DNA of 64,000 bases from Chondrosia reniformis. Taxonomy: Eukaryota > Porifera > Demospongiae > Chondrillida > Chondrillidae. This document shows, one piece after another, positions 61,601 through 64,000 of this stretch. The notes under the pieces were generated by a model that saw only the letters and a program-made list of their open reading frames with translations, was not told where the DNA came from and made no database searches. The stretch covers positions 8,103,901-8,167,900 of the forward strand of contig OX359194.1 in the NCBI GenBank assembly GCA_947172415.1, written 5' to 3'. Numbering within the stretch: position 1 is the first letter of the stretch; each line of letters begins with the position of its first letter. A program made the translations under genes and the position numbers.

Positions 61601-64000
61601 AGTAGAATAATGTTATTCTTATTAATTTTGATTTATCTATCAACCTGTACTTCCTCTAATTACACAGTCATTCCCAATGTTACTATCAGTGGAAATGATA
61701 CAGTAACCTCTCCTGACACCTTTCATTACACTTGCACTGTGGTGAGTTCTCCCGTTGCCGACATCTCTTGGTACTTTGATGGAACTGAGACTAGCCAAGT
61801 AGCAGGATTGAATGTAACTGTCACTACAACAGAGAACACAACTCTGAGGACTACACAGGAAAGTGTTCTCACTATTCTTGTAACAAACTCTAGTTTTGGA
61901 GGTAGTTATGAGTGTAGAGCCAGTAACATTGTAGGAAGTGGCAGTGATACCAGAAACCTGACTGTGTTAAGTGAGTGAGATACTGTATATTAGTGTTCAC
62001 ATGTCACAGAACACACTGAGACTCACAAGAATGAGAGTAGTTTTAACTGGTGATTATTCTTGTGCATTACATTATGTAATGTATATTATGAATGTAGTTT
62101 GTTTAGATCCTTCTTAAACAGATCACTTCCTTTCCTTGTCTCTTCAGTTTCTCCGTTAGCTACTATTGAGGATCCACAAATCACTGTCAATGAGACTGAC
62201 AACATTACTATTACATGTGTTGCTACGGGAATACCATCACCTGACATCACATGGCAGTTCAACATGACAGACATCACCATTGACATGATCAAGTACATTG
62301 TGAGTATGAGCAGTGTTGTGAGAAGTGACAAAAACAATGAAGTGACAAGTGATCTGATTGTAACTACTTCTGACATGACTGACGCTGGAATGTACACTTG
62401 TCAAGCTAACAATTCTGTACTTAACACTTCAATGGACAGTGTTGAAGTGGTAGTGCAATGTAAGTTATTTACGTAATACACTTTTAATTTGATAAAGCAT
62501 GAGATGTGATATGTACTGCACATTCAAACTGAAGTAGAATAATGTTGTTCTTATTAATTTTGATTTATCTATCAACCTGTACTTCCTCTAATTACACAGT
62601 CATTCCCAATGTTACTATCAGTGGAAATGATACAGTAACCTCTCCTGACACCTTTCAGTACACTTGCACTGTGGTGAATTCTCCCGTTGCCGACATCTCT
62701 TGGTACTTTGATGGAATTGAGACTAGCCAAGTAGCAGAATTGAATGTAACAGTCACTACAACAGAGAACACATCTCTGAGGACTACACAGGAAAGTGTTC
62801 TCACTATTCTTGTAACAAACTCTAGTTTTGGAGGTAGTTATGAGTGTAGAGCCAGTAACATTGTAGGAAGTGGCAGTGATACCAGAAACCTGACTGTATT
62901 AGGTGAGTGAGATATAATAGTGTTCACATGTCACAGAACACACTGAGACTCACAAGAATGAGAGTAGTTTTAACTGGCAATTATTCATGTGCATTATATT
63001 GTGAATATTAAATTATGTATAAATGTAGTTTGTTTAGATCCTTCTTAAACAGGTCACTTCCTATTCCTTTCCTCGTCTCTTCAGTTTCTCCGTTAGCTAC
63101 TATTGAGGATCCACAAATCACTGTCAATGAGACTGACAACATTACTATTACATGTGTTGCTACGGGAATACCATCACCTGACATCACATGGCAGTTCAAC
63201 ATGGCAGACATCACCATTGACATGACCAAGTACATTGTGAGTACGAGCAGTGTTGTGAGAAGTGACAAAAACAATGAAGTGACAAGTGATCTGATTGTAA
63301 CAACTTCTGACATGACTGACACTGGAATGTACACTTGTCAAGCTAACAATTCTGTACTTAACACTTCAATGGACAGTGTTGAAGTGGTAGTGCAATGTAA
63401 GTTGTGTAATACACTTTTAATTTGATAAAGCATGAGATGTGATATGTACTGCACGTTCAAATTTAAGTAAAATAATGTTGTTCTTAATTTTCTGTTTTAT
63501 TTCTATCAACCTGTACTTCTTCTAATCACACAGTCATTCCCAATGTTACTATCAGTGGAAGTGATACAGTAACCTCTCCTGACACCTTTCAGTACACTTG
63601 CACTGTGGTGAATTCTCCTGTTGCCGACATCTCTTGGTACTTTGATGGAACTGAGACTAGCCAAGTATCAGGATTGAATGTAACAGTCACTACAACAAAT
63701 AACACAACTCTGAGGACTACACAGGAAAGTGTTCTCACTATTCTTGTAACAAACTCTAGTTTTGGAGGTAGTTATGAGTGTAGAGCCAGTAACATTGTAG
63801 GAAGTGGCAGTGATACCAGAAACCTGACTGTGTTAGGTGAGTGAGATATAATAGTGTTCACATGTCACAGAACACACTGAGACTAACAAGAATGAGAGTA
63901 GTTTTAACTGGTGATTATTCATGTGCATTGTAATGTGAAATGTATAAATGTAGTTTGTTTAGATCCTTCTTAAACAGGTCACTTCCTATTGCTTTCCTCG
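55669..64000 (+). CDS. Receptor 3: third Ig-array receptor, 5' part (partial at window end)
   Basis: Exons 55669-55729 and 56246-56281 (signal peptide), 56347-56745 (Ig with Cys-rich insert), 56834-57160 (unassigned domain) and 57240-57560 (Ig), then directly the B/A array from 57935. The three N-terminal Ig exons that Receptor 2 has between its third domain and the array (38198-39517) are absent, so the N-terminus is shortest here. All exons keep open frames and phase 1 junctions, so it looks functional as far as seen. The 3' end, and hence its cytoplasmic part, lies outside the window. Confidence 0.87.
55747..55930. repeat. two-copy ~86-bp tandem repeat in Receptor 3 intron 1
   Basis: The segment starting GTACATTCTCATTCTGTTAG occurs at about 55769 and again at about 55855, with its downstream sequence. 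Receptor 2 has one copy at about 36150-36240, so the repeat arose after the duplication. Confidence 0.8.
55945..56060 (-). repeat. short dispersed repeat, copy 3 (partial)
   Basis: Contains TGACCCAGTGGAGAAGAAG, TGTATCCTCATCCAAA and TAGCATGTTG segments in the order seen in the minus-strand copy at 23175-23335. A weaker relative lies at 36240-36300 in the matching Receptor 2 intron. Confidence 0.55.
57561..57934. other. Receptor 3 intron at the N-terminal/array junction
   Basis: AT-rich, with no exon recognised. It ends in the pyrimidine-rich acceptor of the first type B exon. This is where the intervening Ig exons of the other receptors are missing. Confidence 0.5.
57935..64000 (+). CDS. Receptor 3 alternating Ig array, 7 type B + 6 type A exons seen
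   Basis: Type B: 57935-58237, 58867-59169, 59799-60101, 60731-61033, 61668-61970, 62600-62902, 63534-63836. Type A: 58415-58726, 59347-59658, 60279-60590, 61216-61527, 62148-62459, 63085-63396, with a further one expected just past 64000. Spacing is 932-937 bp. The B exons at 58867 and 59799 encode identical domains. The pair at 60731-61527 recurs at 62600-63396 and in Receptor 2 at 43328-44124, including intron features. Confidence 0.92.

Overview
The window looks like nuclear DNA of an early-branching animal, most probably a demosponge of the Amphimedon type. The basis is AT-rich sequence, dense genes with short GT-AG introns, animal-only protein types (a multi-Tudor protein, a CABIT-SAM adaptor, a receptor tyrosine phosphatase with Ig and FN3 domains) and many pure microsatellites. 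The species is an inference; nothing in the window names it.

Layout. 1-3595 (+) is the 3' part of a multi-Tudor (piRNA-pathway type) gene. 3986-5581 (-) is an intronless GAREM-like adaptor gene (CABIT domain, SH3-binding proline stretch, C-terminal SAM). 6471-32588 (-) is a giant receptor-type tyrosine phosphatase, Receptor 1. I assemble about 55 exons with consistent phases, giving about 4,440 residues: signal peptide, about 29 Ig-like domains, FN3 domains, one membrane segment, then tandem phosphatase domains D1 and D2. 33065-35740 (+) is an intronless 891-residue secreted right-handed beta-helix protein. 36055-53754 (+) is Receptor 2, a divergently oriented paralog of Receptor 1 (about 3,791 residues). 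Its ectodomain is nearly the same, but its 3' end is unrelated: a Cys-containing membrane-proximal domain, a membrane segment and a 90-residue tail with several tyrosine motifs, and no phosphatase. 53891-55365 is a decayed copy of the 3' half of the beta-helix gene, interrupted by a 231-bp MITE. 55669 to the window end (+) is Receptor 3, whose 5' part is a tandem copy of Receptor 2.

The heart of the window is a three-member receptor cluster. Each receptor carries an array of alternating Ig exons, here called type B (303 nt) and type A (312 nt), repeating every ~914-938 bp: 5 units in Receptor 1, 7 in Receptor 2, and 7 B plus 6 A exons before the window ends in Receptor 3. All Ig exons are symmetric phase 1-1 with multiples of three nucleotides, so units can be gained, lost or skipped without breaking the frame. 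Some neighbouring units are identical through their introns, which points to recent duplication or gene conversion.

Taken together (inference), the locus resembles a paired-receptor or recognition cluster: similar, fast-evolving extracellular regions coupled either to a tyrosine phosphatase or to a short tail that could be tyrosine-phosphorylated, with a secreted beta-helix gene that duplicated along with the receptors. No ligand or function can be read from the sequence. Coordinates of spliced exons were read by eye and may be off by one base in places.
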